Assembly: GCA_963930775.1 (NCBI GenBank)
Contig: OZ005703.1
Location: forward strand, 2,728,001-2,792,000
Length of the DNA: 64,000 nucleotides
Direction: 5' to 3'
Source: Cliona cf. orientalis
Lineage: Eukaryota; Porifera; Demospongiae; Clionaida; Clionaidae
Part shown: positions 12,001 through 27,000 of the stretch, piece after piece
How positions within the stretch are numbered: position 1 is the stretch's first letter
How the letters are laid out: each line of letters starts with the position of its first letter
Made by a program: the position numbers and the translations under genes
Notes under the pieces: model-generated
Seen by the model: the letters and a program-made list of their open reading frames with translations, nothing else
What the model was told of the DNA's origin: nothing
The model's database searches: none

Positions 12001-15000
12001 CATTTTCTAATAATAGCTAAAATGTGGGGAAAATGAATATTTTTCATTTTTCTGTTTTTTACTCTATCAGAAAGGATTTTGGCTTCATGCTATGTTTATG
12101 TAGTTGCAATGTTATGTAAACTACCGTATAGCGGGAAATTTTCGAGTGAGAAAACTTTCGCGGATCGGTAGGAAAGGAGCATTTCACGGAGAAAACTTTC
12201 GAGGAATGTTAAAACTGGTGGCATAATGGGTGTGGCATGCCTAGAATTTCGTGGAGAAAACTTTCGCGGATGGCTGAAAAATCGCGAAATTCGTGAAAGT
12301 TTTCTCCCTCGAAAATTTCCCGCTATACGGTATTGTTATGGGCACAAACAATTTCTCGGACACATACAATTTAATACATATTTTAATTAAATATGCGCAT
12401 TTTCCGAAAATCAAATATACCTACCGGTGTGTATAAAAATGGTCATATCTCCACTTGTGATCAATATTTTTTTTCATGAAACTTGCACCATTGGATTCAG
12501 CACACTCAGAGCTACTAATCCATGCCAGAAACTCAATTTTTATGAAATATCCCGAATAGTCCCTTTTTTTAGAGCTGACATTAATTTTTAAAAATAGCTG
12601 GTTCAAGCATACCTGATTGTTTCCATGGGTATATCAGGGCTTGATAGATAGATATTCTGGCATAGATCATAAATATGTAAGTTAAAAATCTTAAAATTTA
12701 TTTACTCTGACTTATTAACATTTTTGTAATGTATTACATATATGGCATATCCGGGTCATCCCTACTTATTGAGTCTACCGACTCTATGATAAAGCTGTGA
12801 CTGCAGTCAAGATTTAATGTTAAAAATTATAGATAGATGGATAGATACCGTAATTCAAGAAATTTGTGTTGCATTAAAGTCATGCGGTTCAGTGTCACTT
12901 TGATAAAATTAAAAATAATTATTAATGTCATCAACATCATCTGAATTTCAACCTTGGGATACTTGCACAGAGTAGCTATTTATATACAGTCTCTCAATCA
13001 AAATCACAAATGGGTAACTAATTTCACTGATCTTTTCAGGATTGGATACATGTATTGCTTCTGTAACATCAGTTTACTCAGCGGCTACAATATTCCTGAT
13101 ACTCGTTTATTAGCCTCCTCTGTTTCTCTCTGCCTGATTCTAGTCTGCTCGCATAATATAGGCAGAGCTTCCTTCTTAAAATACTTTAGCAAACTCATAA
13201 TCAGTAGTGCAGGTAGCTACACACTAGCACTACAGCTACTAAGGTAGCATGCATTGGTGTGTGATCATGTGGTAAACCACTGGCACATGCGCGTGCGTAA
13301 TAATTGTATTGGTTAAAATGATGTACAATAGGAATATAATTAGTCACTACACTGTCAGGGGCCGCAGGTGATCGTATTTCTTTCAAGACTGTGTACTACG
13401 AGTGTCAGAGTCATAGGAAGGGAGAAGAATGTGAGGAGCTGGGATTGGGAACGAGTGCCTTGATTCACTCTGTGGAGTCAAAACTTCAGCTATTAAAAAA
13501 AACGAGCATAATCACGAGATTTGCACATGAAATTGCTTCTGAGGACTTATCTATCCGTAATAATATTATTATAGTAATCCAGGCAAACATGCCCCTTGCC
13601 TTTTCTGCTTGTTTTGGCAAAACTGGAGAGGGGGCCTGTGCGTGGGATCATGATACTTCTGTGTGCCGACCGTCACTCACTGACAAATGCCATAATAGTG
13701 GGCACTTGATCTCTGTAATTTCTCTGAAAATTTGAGAAAAATAAGGAAGAAAGCTTACAAGTACCTATTAATTTTTCCTAGCTGTAGGCATTGTTTTTAT
13801 ATCTTGTGGTCTCTAAAAGCTACGTACATTTCATAGCCTGAGAAGACGGCCGGGGAACTGCTGAATATTATAATACCGTAGGTCGGGTTTTAATTGCGAG
13901 TATCTATTAATTGCGAATTGCGAGTTTTTCTACGTTTTGCAATTAATAGATTCGCAAACATAAACGTGTACGTATACTACAGTATGGTACGGGGTCGTCC
14001 ATCGCAATTATTGGATTCGCAATTTGGCCTGATTTGACAAGAACGCAATTATTAAACTACACAATTAAACCCGTCCTACGGTATTGTAGTCCATTCTCAG
14101 CCATCAGGCACATCCAGATGTAACTTTCTGGAATGAAAAGCACTAGCCACACCCACCATTATAGACATCACTCTGAACTTAGGTGCGGTAGTGGTCAACA
14201 AAAATTTCTGTTACATTTTCGTTCCTTCATAGAACAGTGGTATAAATACATGTCCTGATGAAAAGGTGACAGTTGTTATTATGGCAGATGAGAAATATTC
14301 TTCCAAAAATTGTCTTAGTCACTCATGTCCGGGATTGTCATCAGTGTTCTCAGTTGTCCAAGTTCCCTACTTAGCACTTTACAAGTATGTCCTTCCTACT
14401 ATACATCCTTGGATTTCACTACTTCAGTGTATACCTGTAATCATTAGTTCCCAGCTCCCAACTACATACTCTAAGATCCACCATGCACCCTGTCTTAGTA
14501 GCCTCCTGCCTGTGTTGGCTTGTATGATTTGCCAGTTATTTGCCACTCATTCGAATCCAAGCCGATCCCTTTATTGCTCTATGCAGTGTTGCTCCTACTA
14601 ATCATGTGAAATGTACATGTACCTGGCAAGTGACACAACACAAAATGATAGCCTTATTTTAATATCTGCTAAGTTAGAAAGTCTGTAAGATGGTTTGTTG
14701 TGCTTCTTAGCTTACTACTCGAAAGCTTGTTTTTTCAATAATTATGGCATTGCATTGGGAACAGTCAATTATTGCAGTATGATGTACGGTCAGTGATTGC
14801 ACGAATGTATTGGCAATGATTTGCACACGTGCAATGAAATTATTAGTACTGTACTTTCGCTTACAGTTTTGGCAGTTTGCATTTTGCATTTACATCATAA
14901 CATGCTACACATGTGTGTTGATGACCTTTACCTGGGCCAGTTATGCGCATGAGCATAAGGCATGTGGTTTATAGTAAGCACACTTGATATGTTTAGTCAA

Positions 15001-18000
15001 CAAAATGTGTTATCTGTGACACTTACGGGTCATTCCAATCAATTTGATACCCACAAAAGCCTTTTTTTTTAATGATCTGTTATGTCGCTCAGATTCCTAG
15101 ATCACAAGATCTGGTAATTTTTGTGCAGACAACAATGATGCAGGACAGAGTTACAAAATGATCACTTTACCCATGCACAGAGTAATTATCCTTTACATGA
15201 TAGCTAATGTATATCCTTGAAGCATCTGTTTCTTCTAAATAATAATAAGCACTGCCATCCCACAATCTCGATACATGACACAGAATCGACAGCAACATTA
15301 TAGTCGCATATACTCACACAATAGGAACATACACATGACATTGTACTAGGTGCCATCCCCGAATTGACACTACATAGAGGAGGGCCTTGACATAAAATCT
15401 CACCACTGTGAATAATACAGTAATTATTATCACGCTAACAGATACAACGATGCACAGTTCTAATGAGGAAGAGATCAAAGGGCACTTCTCAACGCTATTA
15501 GCTGATGTGCGCAAGGCTCTGCAGTCTCACAATGCTAGTATGGCTGATCTACTTGAGTACATGAAGTATTTCTTCAAAGTAGACGAGTGCTTTGCAAATG
15601 TAACCAACATCAGTGACATCTTCACTGCCGTTACCATCAAAGGCCTCTGGAGCTACCTTCACTACAGCCCACTTGAGAAGCTCACCAAGCGATTCTTGCG
15701 AGATGATGTCAAGACTAAGCAGCTGATAGCGGAGTACAAATCCCAGCTGACTGGCTACCAACTGACAACAAAGCTCATCGACTACATCAAGGAGAAAAAG
15801 TTGCAAGGTGATGATGACACGGACCAGGCAACCCAGTTCACCGCGGAGCACTACAAGAAGATCAAGGTTGTCATCCAGCTGGATCGTAAGGTCTCAGACC
15901 TCTCCCTCATGTATGTACAAGAGTTGTGGAGCTCCTTTGCTGAGGAATTCAACATTCCATCACTGACGGCTATCGTTGAGCACATTGCTCCTGGTAGTCT
16001 GGAGATAACATGGTGTGTCCCACCTCACGAGGCAGAGCTAATAAGACCTAGTGCTAGGTTCTCAAGACAACACAAGATCACTCTCATTGCCATAGATGAC
16101 CACATCATCTATGATGAACAACAAATGGTAAGTATCACATCAATATCATAATTATTGAATCTAGCAACACTAGTTACAAAGTACTTTTTAATTCAGGTGG
16201 AGTATGAAAGGAGATTTCTGAAGCTCTGCTCTGAGGGTACTACCGGTATTGAAAGCTTTACTGATCTGCTCCAACTGGGAGTGGATCCCAACATCCACGA
16301 CAAGGTGTGCTATACATTGTAGTTCTGCATGCATGACAGTTAATGAGTATGGAAAATCACGCAGCTTAAATGTAATATTTGCCTCCCAGAATTGGACAGA
16401 GCATGAGGAAAATTAAATTTACTATGGTACAAGTATTGATGTAAGCTATTGTATGATCGAGTGCCAGTTAGTACAGTGTGCATGTGCAGATGAAAGCAGC
16501 ACCAAACTTTGTGTAGACCACACCCCTCACTGCAGGCCAAGAGTAGCTGCTCAAACTCACCGTGTAATGACGATGTTCTCACTCCGTTTGAACGTCGAAT
16601 CTACCACCAGACCATGACAAATGAGCAGACATCACCTCTCGCTTTGCTCGAGGCTTGGTGGCCTGCCGAGCAGGCCTGTCGAAACGTACGACGTTTGCAA
16701 CGCTCACTCGAGCTCGAGAATGCATCGCTATGGCCCCTAGGCCCTGGCAACCTTGTTTGTGCACGCGGCACAACAATTTTGACCAATCGTGAGTCTTCTG
16801 AACTCGTACGAGAGCGCGCATCTTTTATACCCTCCAGGTTAGGACACAGATTATAAGAAAATTGATCGTCTGAAAAATGTTTTTCGTTGTATATAGTATA
16901 ACAAACAAGCCTTTGCTACGATATATTATATGTAATGATAAGCTAAATCCCTTTTATTCTAGATTGGTGGTCATCCATTGTTGTACGCAAGTCTTCACGG
17001 CAGAGTAGACTTAGTGCAGTTGTTTATGGACCATGGTGCTGCTGTTGACCTGCAAACTAATGTAAGAGAAAAAATGATGTGTTATTGAACAAAAGTATGT
17101 TATCCCTACATAACTGGAAGCATAAGTCTCCATTACCAGATGCATGTACGTGTACATACAGTGTATCATAGCAATGTATTTTTCTTCCTCCCATGTGCGT
17201 GTAATCCTGCAGGAGGAAATTGGTGAAACAGCCCTACATATCGCCAGCAGCCAAGGGCATGTCAGTGTCATCACTGCTTTAGTGGAAAGGGGAACAGATG
17301 TCAACTGCCTAACCAAGGTGGGTGGAGTCCACAGTAGTATAGTGGAAGATGGATTGCTCAGTTTATAGCTAGATGAGGCTTACACTGCATGTGGATGATG
17401 GAGTACAAGGTGGGCGGAGCTTCCACGGGTAATGTATTGTTATGTGGGCAGTCCATGCAGTGAGGGTGGGTGGAGCATAGCATTGTTGTGGACACACTAG
17501 ACACAACACCAATTGCTTTAGCTACACAGCATGTGAATTAGGTGCACAGTCACTGATGGAGTTGACAACATGACTATAGTACACTTTGTTCATGTGGTGG
17601 ATGATTATCCTTGATGTGTGTGTCTGATACAGACTGGAGTGACCCCACTCGCATATGCCAGTGAATGGGGATCTGTTGAGGCAGTGCATCTGTTGCTGGA
17701 CAGGGGAGCTGATATTAACCAGGTACTGTACTGTAGCGTTCCTGCATACTCATTTGACATCCAGGCATAGTGAGAGTACACATAGTAAATTAATACATAA
17801 TATTATCATGTCTCTGTGTGATAGCATACTCTTAACAGGACACTCACTGTGAATGGTCATTTATGACAGTCCACAAGAAAACAATACATAATGCGCTGGA
17901 TATCAGTCTGAGATACAGGCCAAAATAGTTGCCTATGGTGATAACTATCGATTTTCACTTTTTCTATAGAGGAATCATTCATCTACCTACACAAAAATCT

Positions 18001-21000
18001 GCATCGTAGCTTCTGGAATGATACTTACCGAGTTATGGTTCGAAGAAGTCAGGCGAGTAGCTACATAGAGCGGCCATGATACGGAGTTCTTGCGGTTGGA
18101 TAAGCATGGCAGTTGCACACAAGTCTCCAGGCACTTCTTTCTTCGATTCTGTGTACTAACGATCTTTAGAAACGCTTGTCTTGTTCTTTTCCATCGAAAC
18201 ATTGGCTGCTGCTCTCGTTCGATCATTTGGCAGCCAGCTAGCTCGTGGGCGGGGCCACGTATTTACCATAAACGGCGAGTATACGGACTTCCACATGCAA
18301 CGTACGTAGCAATGTTTATTGCAATTTTTTGCAAACTTTTAGCACGGGTGATCCAGGTGCATTTTTGCTCATATCTCCATGACTACATGGTCTAGAGACT
18401 TTAAATTTGCTGGAGCAATAGTTCAAAGGTTGTAGTTGGTAATGGTGACCTTAACTCAAAAAAATTTTTTAGCATATTATGCATGGTTTTCTGTTTGACG
18501 GTCACATTTGTGTCCATTTGATTTAGTGTTCCTTGAAGAATTAATGACTATAATTATTGTATGATTCCAAGTAGCTGACTTCTTATCATTATTGTGAAAT
18601 TAATATTATGATAACAGAGTTAATCAACGACCAACACATGATAGTGTATGTGTGTAATTATTCTCCAGGGAGAGAGGACGCCCCTGTGGGGAGCCAGTAG
18701 TAAAGGGAGGTTGGATACTGTTGAGATTCTTCTTGATCGAGGTGCAGAGGTCAACCACAGAAATGATGTGAGAGCCTAATATCTTGTTGCTGCTAGCCAG
18801 TGTACCGTAATTCGTATTAAGTTCATTCACAAATATTGTGTTAATTTTTTTGTAAAAATACCGTATAGCGGGAAGCTTTCGAGAGAGAAAACTTTCATGA
18901 TTTTCAGCCACCCATGAGAGTTTTCTCCAAGGCATTCCAATCCGGGTATATTCTGCATATCTCCATGACTACACAGGCTAGAGACTTCAAATTGTAGTTG
19001 GTAATGGTGACCTTAACTAACATCGGTTGTCAGTGCAATATGGTTGGTTTTGTCATGGAAGGTCACATATTATGGTATGATAATGGAATGGACACGTATA
19101 AATAGCTACATGTACGTAGACAACAAACTAAATGCTCAGCGCTGTCTTTTCTTCAGTCTATTTTCTGAATATTCTTAATTACATGGTCTGCCTCTCCAGT
19201 TTAGTATTTTCTACCCTTGTCATCCTATACTTGCGACCAATAACCTTGCATGTGTTGTGTGTATTACATCCATACGTGTGAATATTGGCAACTGTCACAT
19301 AAATGAACGAGACAACCAAGACGGCACCTAGGTTATGTTATGTGAACATTATGACTTATGAATAGACAATAATTATGTTTTGTGTCTAGTTTTAGAGCAG
19401 CCCTTATTCTACCTTCCTATACAAAAGGCGATATGATTAGTTGTTTCCCATTTCCCGCCTGCATCCTTTTCACAATTTCCAGATTTATTCAATATTATGT
19501 ATTTGTATACCCACTCTTATCTCATTGTCTAACAGTAGCTTTGGCATGGGTCGTCAATGTTGTTGGTGCTCTAATACGTATAATAATGAATAATGAATAA
19601 TGAACCGCCCGCCCACATGCTCTAGGCTTTCTGATGACAGTGAATCATATTGGAGTGGCCTATAAGTAGCTGATTTTATAGTGTATGATCAGACTCAAAT
19701 GCTCATCTCAATCAAAACTATCTGAGAACCACTCTAGTTACATGTGTATAGCAGGTAATGGTATGCAGTTCTAGCTATGGCCGATATTCTGTTTCTTGGG
19801 TACAAGTGACCCTATTAAATGTTATGAAGAAATCTTTGTGTTGATTTTGAGGTCAGAGGTCAGGTTAAATTACATTCTGGGCATGTGCATTATATCTTTT
19901 TGAGAATAGACTCGATTACTGACCTAGGAGGTGCCCAAGTAATTGTTATTTACAAGCTGACCTACCAACCCTATCTTGAGGTAAAATCAGCCTGAGAAAT
20001 AGAATATCAAATCATATGAAAAGTTGTGTGGCACAGCACAATGCCACCATGATGTGAAGAAACCTCTAATAAAACTAGAGTTCTCTCGAGCACAAAAGCC
20101 TCGGCGCGTTGCTTGGTATTAGCTACATGCTTCAACAGTTGCATGCAGAAGGGTAGCTAAAGGGCTGGGGCCGGGGCGAGACAGGGATGAGGCTAATGTT
20201 ATAGCTACTTGCACAGCAGTGTTATTCAAGGTTCAACAGCTCATAGCAGCAACAACCCTAGTGTGTTATATCGAAATCCACGCTGTGGTGTCGACATCAA
20301 CTCAATTTCCCTCACTGTAGCCTAACCTTCAATTCTTGGGGACTTGGGTACCGTAAAGTCTGGTTAATAAGCGCACACGCTTATTAAGCGCATATTTTTT
20401 AATAAGCGCATGCTTCCTTCCTGTTATTAAGTATTGTCTAATAAGCGCATGCGCCCAATAAAGACGACAGTAATAGTCATCGTTCGATCAAGAGTGTTCC
20501 ATGCTCCACATGGCTGGAACTAATTTACCAACCTATTATTGGATAGCCAGCTGCACGAGATCGGCTATACTCGACACTGCGATGTTCCACTGAGACGGGT
20601 TCGGACTCTTGACCTCGACCGAAGCGAGTCTCGCCAAAGAAATCGGCTATTTTTCCACAGTTTTTTTCCAGCGATGGCTTCCGATCATACTCCCATGAAC
20701 TATTACAGAGCTTAGTCCAAGGATCGCTGTGTTCATAACTGGCTAGCTTTATGATTGAACGCTCGAACGTGCTGGCAGTGGGCGGGGCCCAAAACGTCAC
20801 TCTCTATTAAGCGCACATCGTCTAATAGGCGCATGTTTCCTTACCACCGAGAGTGAAAAGTGCATGCACTTATTAACCAGACTCTACGGTATATAGCTAG
20901 GTACATCTTAACTTGAAGGACTATGATACAAAGCATTGGCACAAGACTGAAGTACACTGAGCAATATTGCATGTCCAATATCACTTGGGTTCAAGCACTG

Positions 21001-24000
21001 TAATGTCATGCATGCATACAAGCCAGAGGTACCACAAGAACAAAGGCAGCTAAGCCTGGAAAAGAAGCCACTGTCATCCCACGATCATAATTTTTGATGC
21101 AACCGCACATGCGCTGAGGGTTAATTGACGTACATACCGTATATAGCGCGCAACCTATTTATACGTTAAGTCATGCTATCGCTAGTTCGGGCAAAGTCAA
21201 GAAGCTTAGAATCGGCAAATGCCGCCAGAACTGGAGAACAAAGCGTTTTCAGCGAAATCCACACAATACATGCATTTGAAACGCCATAAAGAATCATATA
21301 ACACTGAGCTTGAGACTCGCAAACGAAGTATGAAGCAGTTACAGAGTTAACAGACAGACAGACAGACAGACAGACACACAGAACGACTACCGTAACCCTA
21401 CGGCGCATGCGCCGAGGGTTAATAAACAATCATCCGATATCCAGACCTACAGCTGTAGGTACATGTATCATAACAAGAGGCTGTGTACTGTTATCAGAAG
21501 GTTGATGTACCTAAGCACTTGTTTAAGGCATTTATAAGGGCTATTTCAGGGCCTTTTGTGTCACGCCAAATCTAGTCAGTGCATTGTACTGGATAGTGAT
21601 GCGCATAAGCACGCATTCTCAGAGACTGCTTTTGGTAGCTTCTGAGTCCAGTTTTAACAGGCACACTTTAAAATTTACAGCTGATTCTGTAGGCAATTAG
21701 AGGAACAGAAGGCACTCAAGCGAGCTGTATACATTTCACCAGATGGTAGCTACTAGTGGCCAGCAAATAATTGCCAATACAATGTCATGAATTTAAAAGA
21801 TTTAAATTACTCTTGCACTAGAGCCATAAGATACTGATACCTTAGTGAAGTCGGGAGAAGCTAGGTCTGGACAATCATCTTATGGAGTTCTTTGACGAAC
21901 TTTACCACACGATCGATAGTGTTAACTACCATTACCTATCCAAACGATGAAAAAGTGGTCCAGTTTTGGCCTGACTAACCAGACCGGTTCCGCCGGCCCT
22001 GTAATTTTTGTAAATTAGTGTCCACATTACATATCCACTTTCATTTTATTGAAATCTCGTATCAATGGTTCAATCACAGTAAAGATTAGCAATGGCCATT
22101 AGAGCACACTGCGGTTGCAAGAGTTTGAGCTGAAAGGTCTTTAACTGGCATTGAAATCTATCTGGGGATGGGTGCTGAGACAAAGCAAGTACATGGATGT
22201 GATAGTATAGCTACAGTGGTCATTATCTACATCTAGGTAAGTCCTGCTGTGTACATGTTAATGCCTTCCTGAGGCTTTAAATGCACAAGGCAGCAGTGCT
22301 AAACAGGAGTAGCTCAAATAGTATAATGAAACACTTGTCTAGCCGAGTGTCGATTTTTGTAACACCACGTGTACCTTTCTTGTCCCTATAGATGCGATAT
22401 GGGGGCATGTCCAGGGTTTGAGGAAGGGAGGTGCTGAGCCAAATGCGTGCATGCAAATTGTTTGCCATGCTCCCAAGACATTGATCACACCCCTTTTATT
22501 AACAAATTTAATGTGCGAGTACCAAGAATAGCCTCACTCAGGAGGTGTAGCACACATTTATATTAACCTCAGGAGACATGACTTGAAATATGTCATATGC
22601 GATGCCTATACTTTATATTGGTATGTTTATGATCATGCCCATTCTTGTAGACACCTGAAGTAGCGAACAATTACTAGTGACGTTAATTGAAGGCGTAGTG
22701 GCTTTGCCGGAGCACTAAAACCTTAAAGCAGCTTGACAGTAGCTTCTTGGCATCGATATCTAATTAATAATAATTTATTTTAGCCTATTGTTAGTACCTT
22801 TCATTCCATAATCAAAAGTTGCCTTACGATGCCTACCACTGGCTGTCAAATCATCGGGAGGTTTGCTGACCTTTATAGGCTTGACTGATACTCGAGGTAT
22901 TCCTTCGTGAGGTCGTTTAGTGCTCCAGGAAAACGGCTTCTTTGTTTACTCCGTCTATCGCTTGACCTTCTCTGTACACAGTAACGGGCAAATACAGTAC
23001 GCACGTACAACTAATGATATTATTCACAAGCATGTAATTAGCTGATACAAGACTGCTGGCTGCAGAATACAAGCTCCCTTGCCTTAACTATCCTGAGATG
23101 GTTGTGTGAGATTATACACTACGTGTATTTCAAAGTAGCAACTACCACTTACATCATTACACAATGCTACTGTGAATGCTAAAAATCTAACTGGTATCAT
23201 GGGGAATCATTAGTTGTTAGTGGGTATACCACTTTCTATACATGATTGTACCATGGTTGTAACATTCTGACCAATCAGATTGATTTATAGGAGGTGTCTA
23301 AATAAAATAGACACCTCCTAGGTGTCTATCTAGATAGACACCTACCTCTGAGGCTATGAAATTTTACATGATCATGCCCGCTAGGGTAGTTACAGCATCT
23401 TTTGTTAGTGAAAGAGATAAAGTACAGAGCTCTAGTGCTATGCAGAGTACTCTATGCAGATGATTAGTGGGCAGGTCTTACTGCGTTAATTGAATGGGTG
23501 GAGCGAATGATTGCCAAGTCAGCAGTAGTAAAAACGGAGCTGCACTCTGACTACCTCGAGTTGAAATCAAGACAGCGATGACATGGCCAGCCTTTGTACG
23601 CAGCGACGATAGTATTGTGGTTCTGAATGTCAAGGAAGAAGCTCGAGTTGGACAGAAAACGGCGTCGGCTCACTATGCATTGATGTCCCATGGTCCAGCG
23701 TCGAATCGATCGACATCGATGGTTTGAACTGTTGCTAGGTACGCGCTTGAGCCTTTTATGGCCTGTGCTGTAGTTGCTAGGCCGTAGATACGTTGTCAGG
23801 ACCACGTAGCCCATGGTACAAGTCGGTTACATCACTCGGTTCGGTCTCTACGCGATTTACACAGCCTCGGGCCTCCGGCCCTCGGTGTGTAAATCCCGTA
23901 GAGACCTCCACCTCATGATGTAACCTATACTTATTATTTCTGATTGTACTACTTCTCTCCTCCCATGCACATGCATTCATGCAGGATGAAATTGGTGAAA

Positions 24001-27000
24001 CAGCCCTACACGCCGCCAGCAAGTTTGGACATGTCAATGTCATCACTGCTTTAGTGGAAAGGGGAGCAGATGTCAACTGCCTAACCAAGGTGGGTGGAGT
24101 CCACAGTAGGATAGTCGAAGATGGAATGCTCAGTTTATAGCTAGATGAGGCTTACACTGCATGTGGATGATGGAGTACAAGGTGGGCGGAGCTTCCACGG
24201 GTAATGTGGGCAGTCCATGCAGTGAGGGTGGGTGGAGCATAGCATTGTTGTGGACACACTAGACACAACACCAATTGCTTTAGCTACACAGCATGTGAAT
24301 TAGGTGCACAGTCACTGATGGAGTTGACAACATGACTATAGTACACTTTGTTCATGTGGTGGATGATTATCCTTGATGTGTGTGTCTGATACAGACTGGA
24401 CTGACCCCACTCGCATACGCCAGTAAAAAGGGATCTATTGAGGCAGTGCATCTGTTGCTGGACAGGGGAGCTGATATTAACCAGGTACTGTACTGTAGAG
24501 TTCATGCATGCTCATCATCTGACACTCGGGCATAGTGAGAGAGCCTGGTGTTCATATGTGTCATGGGTATAGTGTGTGATATGCTGTTAAGAGAGCACTT
24601 GCGTGTGTATGACAGAGTAGTAATGAGATCAAAATCTGACTAGGCTGATACTCAGACCATAGTCCACCGTGTAGTGTTATGTACATGGCCGGTGGTATCT
24701 AGGGATGATGACACTAATTATTATCCTCCAGGGCAAGCTGACACCACTATGGAGAGCGAGTTATGAAGGGAGATTGGATACCGTTGAGGTTCTTCTTGAT
24801 CGAGGTGCAGAGATCAACCAGAGAACTGATGTGAGAACCCTAATATCTTGTTACTGCTAGCCAGTGTACCGTAGTTCGTGTTAATTTCGTTCGCAAAATT
24901 TTATGTTAACCTTTTATGTAACAATACCGTATAGCGGGAAGCCTTCAAGGGAGAAAACTTTCATGAGTTTCGCGACTTTCAGCCACCCGTGAAAGTTTCC
25001 TCCCAAGGCATGCCAATCCGAGTACATTCTGCATATCTCCATGACTACACAGGCTAGTTGGTAATGGTGGCCTTGTTGTCAGTGCAATAATATTATGGTT
25101 GGTTTTGTCATGGAAGGTCATGTATTGAGGTACATGTATGATAATGGAATGGACACATATAAATATATGTGGCTAGACAACAAATTAAATCCTCAGCACT
25201 GTCTTTTCTTCAGTCTATTTTCTGAATATTCTCTTCTTGGTCTGCCTCTCCAGTTTAGTGTTTTCTACCCTTGTCATCCTATACTTGGTGACCAATAACC
25301 TTGCTTGTGTTCTGTATATTGCATGCATACATGTGTAACAGGAACATCGGCAACTGTCACACAAATGAATGAGAAAACCAAGACGGCACCTACGTTATGT
25401 TTTGTGAAAATTGTGATACAATAATTATGTTTTATGTCTAGGTTTAGAGCAGCCCTTATTCTACCTTCCTATTATAAGTAGCTGATTTCATACTGTATGA
25501 TCAGACTCAGAACCACTACAGTTACATGTGTATAGCAGGTAATGGTGTGCAGCTCCAACTACATTCTGAGCATGTGCAATAGAGTTTTTCAGACTCGATT
25601 ACGTACTGACCTAGGATGTGCCCAATTAATTGTCATTTACAAACTGTCCTACCTACCCTATCTGGAGGTAAAATCAGCCCAGAAAGTTGTGTAGTACAGC
25701 ACCATGCCACCACGCTGTGAAGAAACCCCTGATGAATCATCAGATATCGAGACCTACAGCTGTAGGTACATGTATCACAACAAGAGGCCGTGTACTGTTA
25801 TCAGAAGGTTGATGTACCTAAGCACTTATTTAAGGCATTGTGTCACGAAATAGGGCTATTTTTTTGCAAATTAGTATCCAAATGACATACCCACTTTTGT
25901 TTAATTGAAATCTCGCATCAACAGTTCAACATGTGTTGAGTGATATCACAATAAAGATTAGCAATGCATCCTGAATTGCTTGAGTTTGAGCTGAAAGGTC
26001 TTTAACTGGCATTGAAATCTCTCTGAGGATGGTTGCTGAGACAAAGAAAGTACATAGATGTGATAGTATAGCTACAGTGGTCATCATCTGCATCTATATA
26101 GCACAATGCAACACTGATCTAGCTGAGTGTCGATTCTTGTAACACCACGTGTATCTTTCTTGTCCCTATAGATACGGTGCAGGGGCGTGTCCAGGATTTT
26201 GAGGAAGGGAGGTGCTGAGCCAAATGCATGTGTGCAAATTTTTTGCCGTGCTCCCAAAATGTTGATCACACCCCTCATTAACATAATAAATTATTATTGA
26301 ATGTGTGATATTTATTATGACACTATTTTATAGTTTTCTGTATACAAAATTTACCTTTAGTAACAATCAACATTCATGATACAATGTCATGAGGGCTACT
26401 ATGAGTGAGTGCTTGCTAGAAATCTGACTGGTATCATGGGAAATCATTAGTTGCTAGTGTGTGTAATACCACTTTCTGCATGTACTACTTCTTTCCTTTC
26501 ATGCACAGGCAATCATGCAGGATGAAACTGGTGAAACAGCCCTGGTAGTAATTTATTTTAGCCTATTGTTAGTACCTTTCGTTCCACAATCAAACGTTGC
26601 TTTTCGATGCCCACCTTTTTAGCTTCTTGGGCATCGAAGAACAATTGGCTGTCATTGTCAATGACGAAATTCGACTCTTGTTTGATCTTTACGTTCATTT
26701 CAAACGGCTCCGTCCAGGTCCATTTAATTGATTTCCGGTTCGCGCGTAGTATGTGGAAACGCCATGCGCGTGCATGCATAGCAACTCCTTTGGACCGTAA
26801 TTTCTTGATTATTGGGGGTGTTAGCCCTAGAAATGAAAAGAAAGATTGATAAAATGCACTTGTTTAAAAACAGCTGGTTCAGACATACGCATAACCGTTT
26901 CCAGGGATATATATATATGGGGGCTAGATATTCTGACATAGATAAGGAATATCAGTTAAAAATCTTAAAATTTAAGTTGTTCTGAGTTATTAATGTTTTG

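Noticed and set aside
16509-16856. 115-codon open frame in intron 3
   Set aside because: Overlapping open frames on the other strand, no domain and no splice support; explained by local CG content.
21166-21429. Minus-strand 87-codon frame rich in Cys/Val/Leu
   Set aside because: It translates the GACA microsatellite and its flanks; it looks like a dispersed repeat, not a gene.
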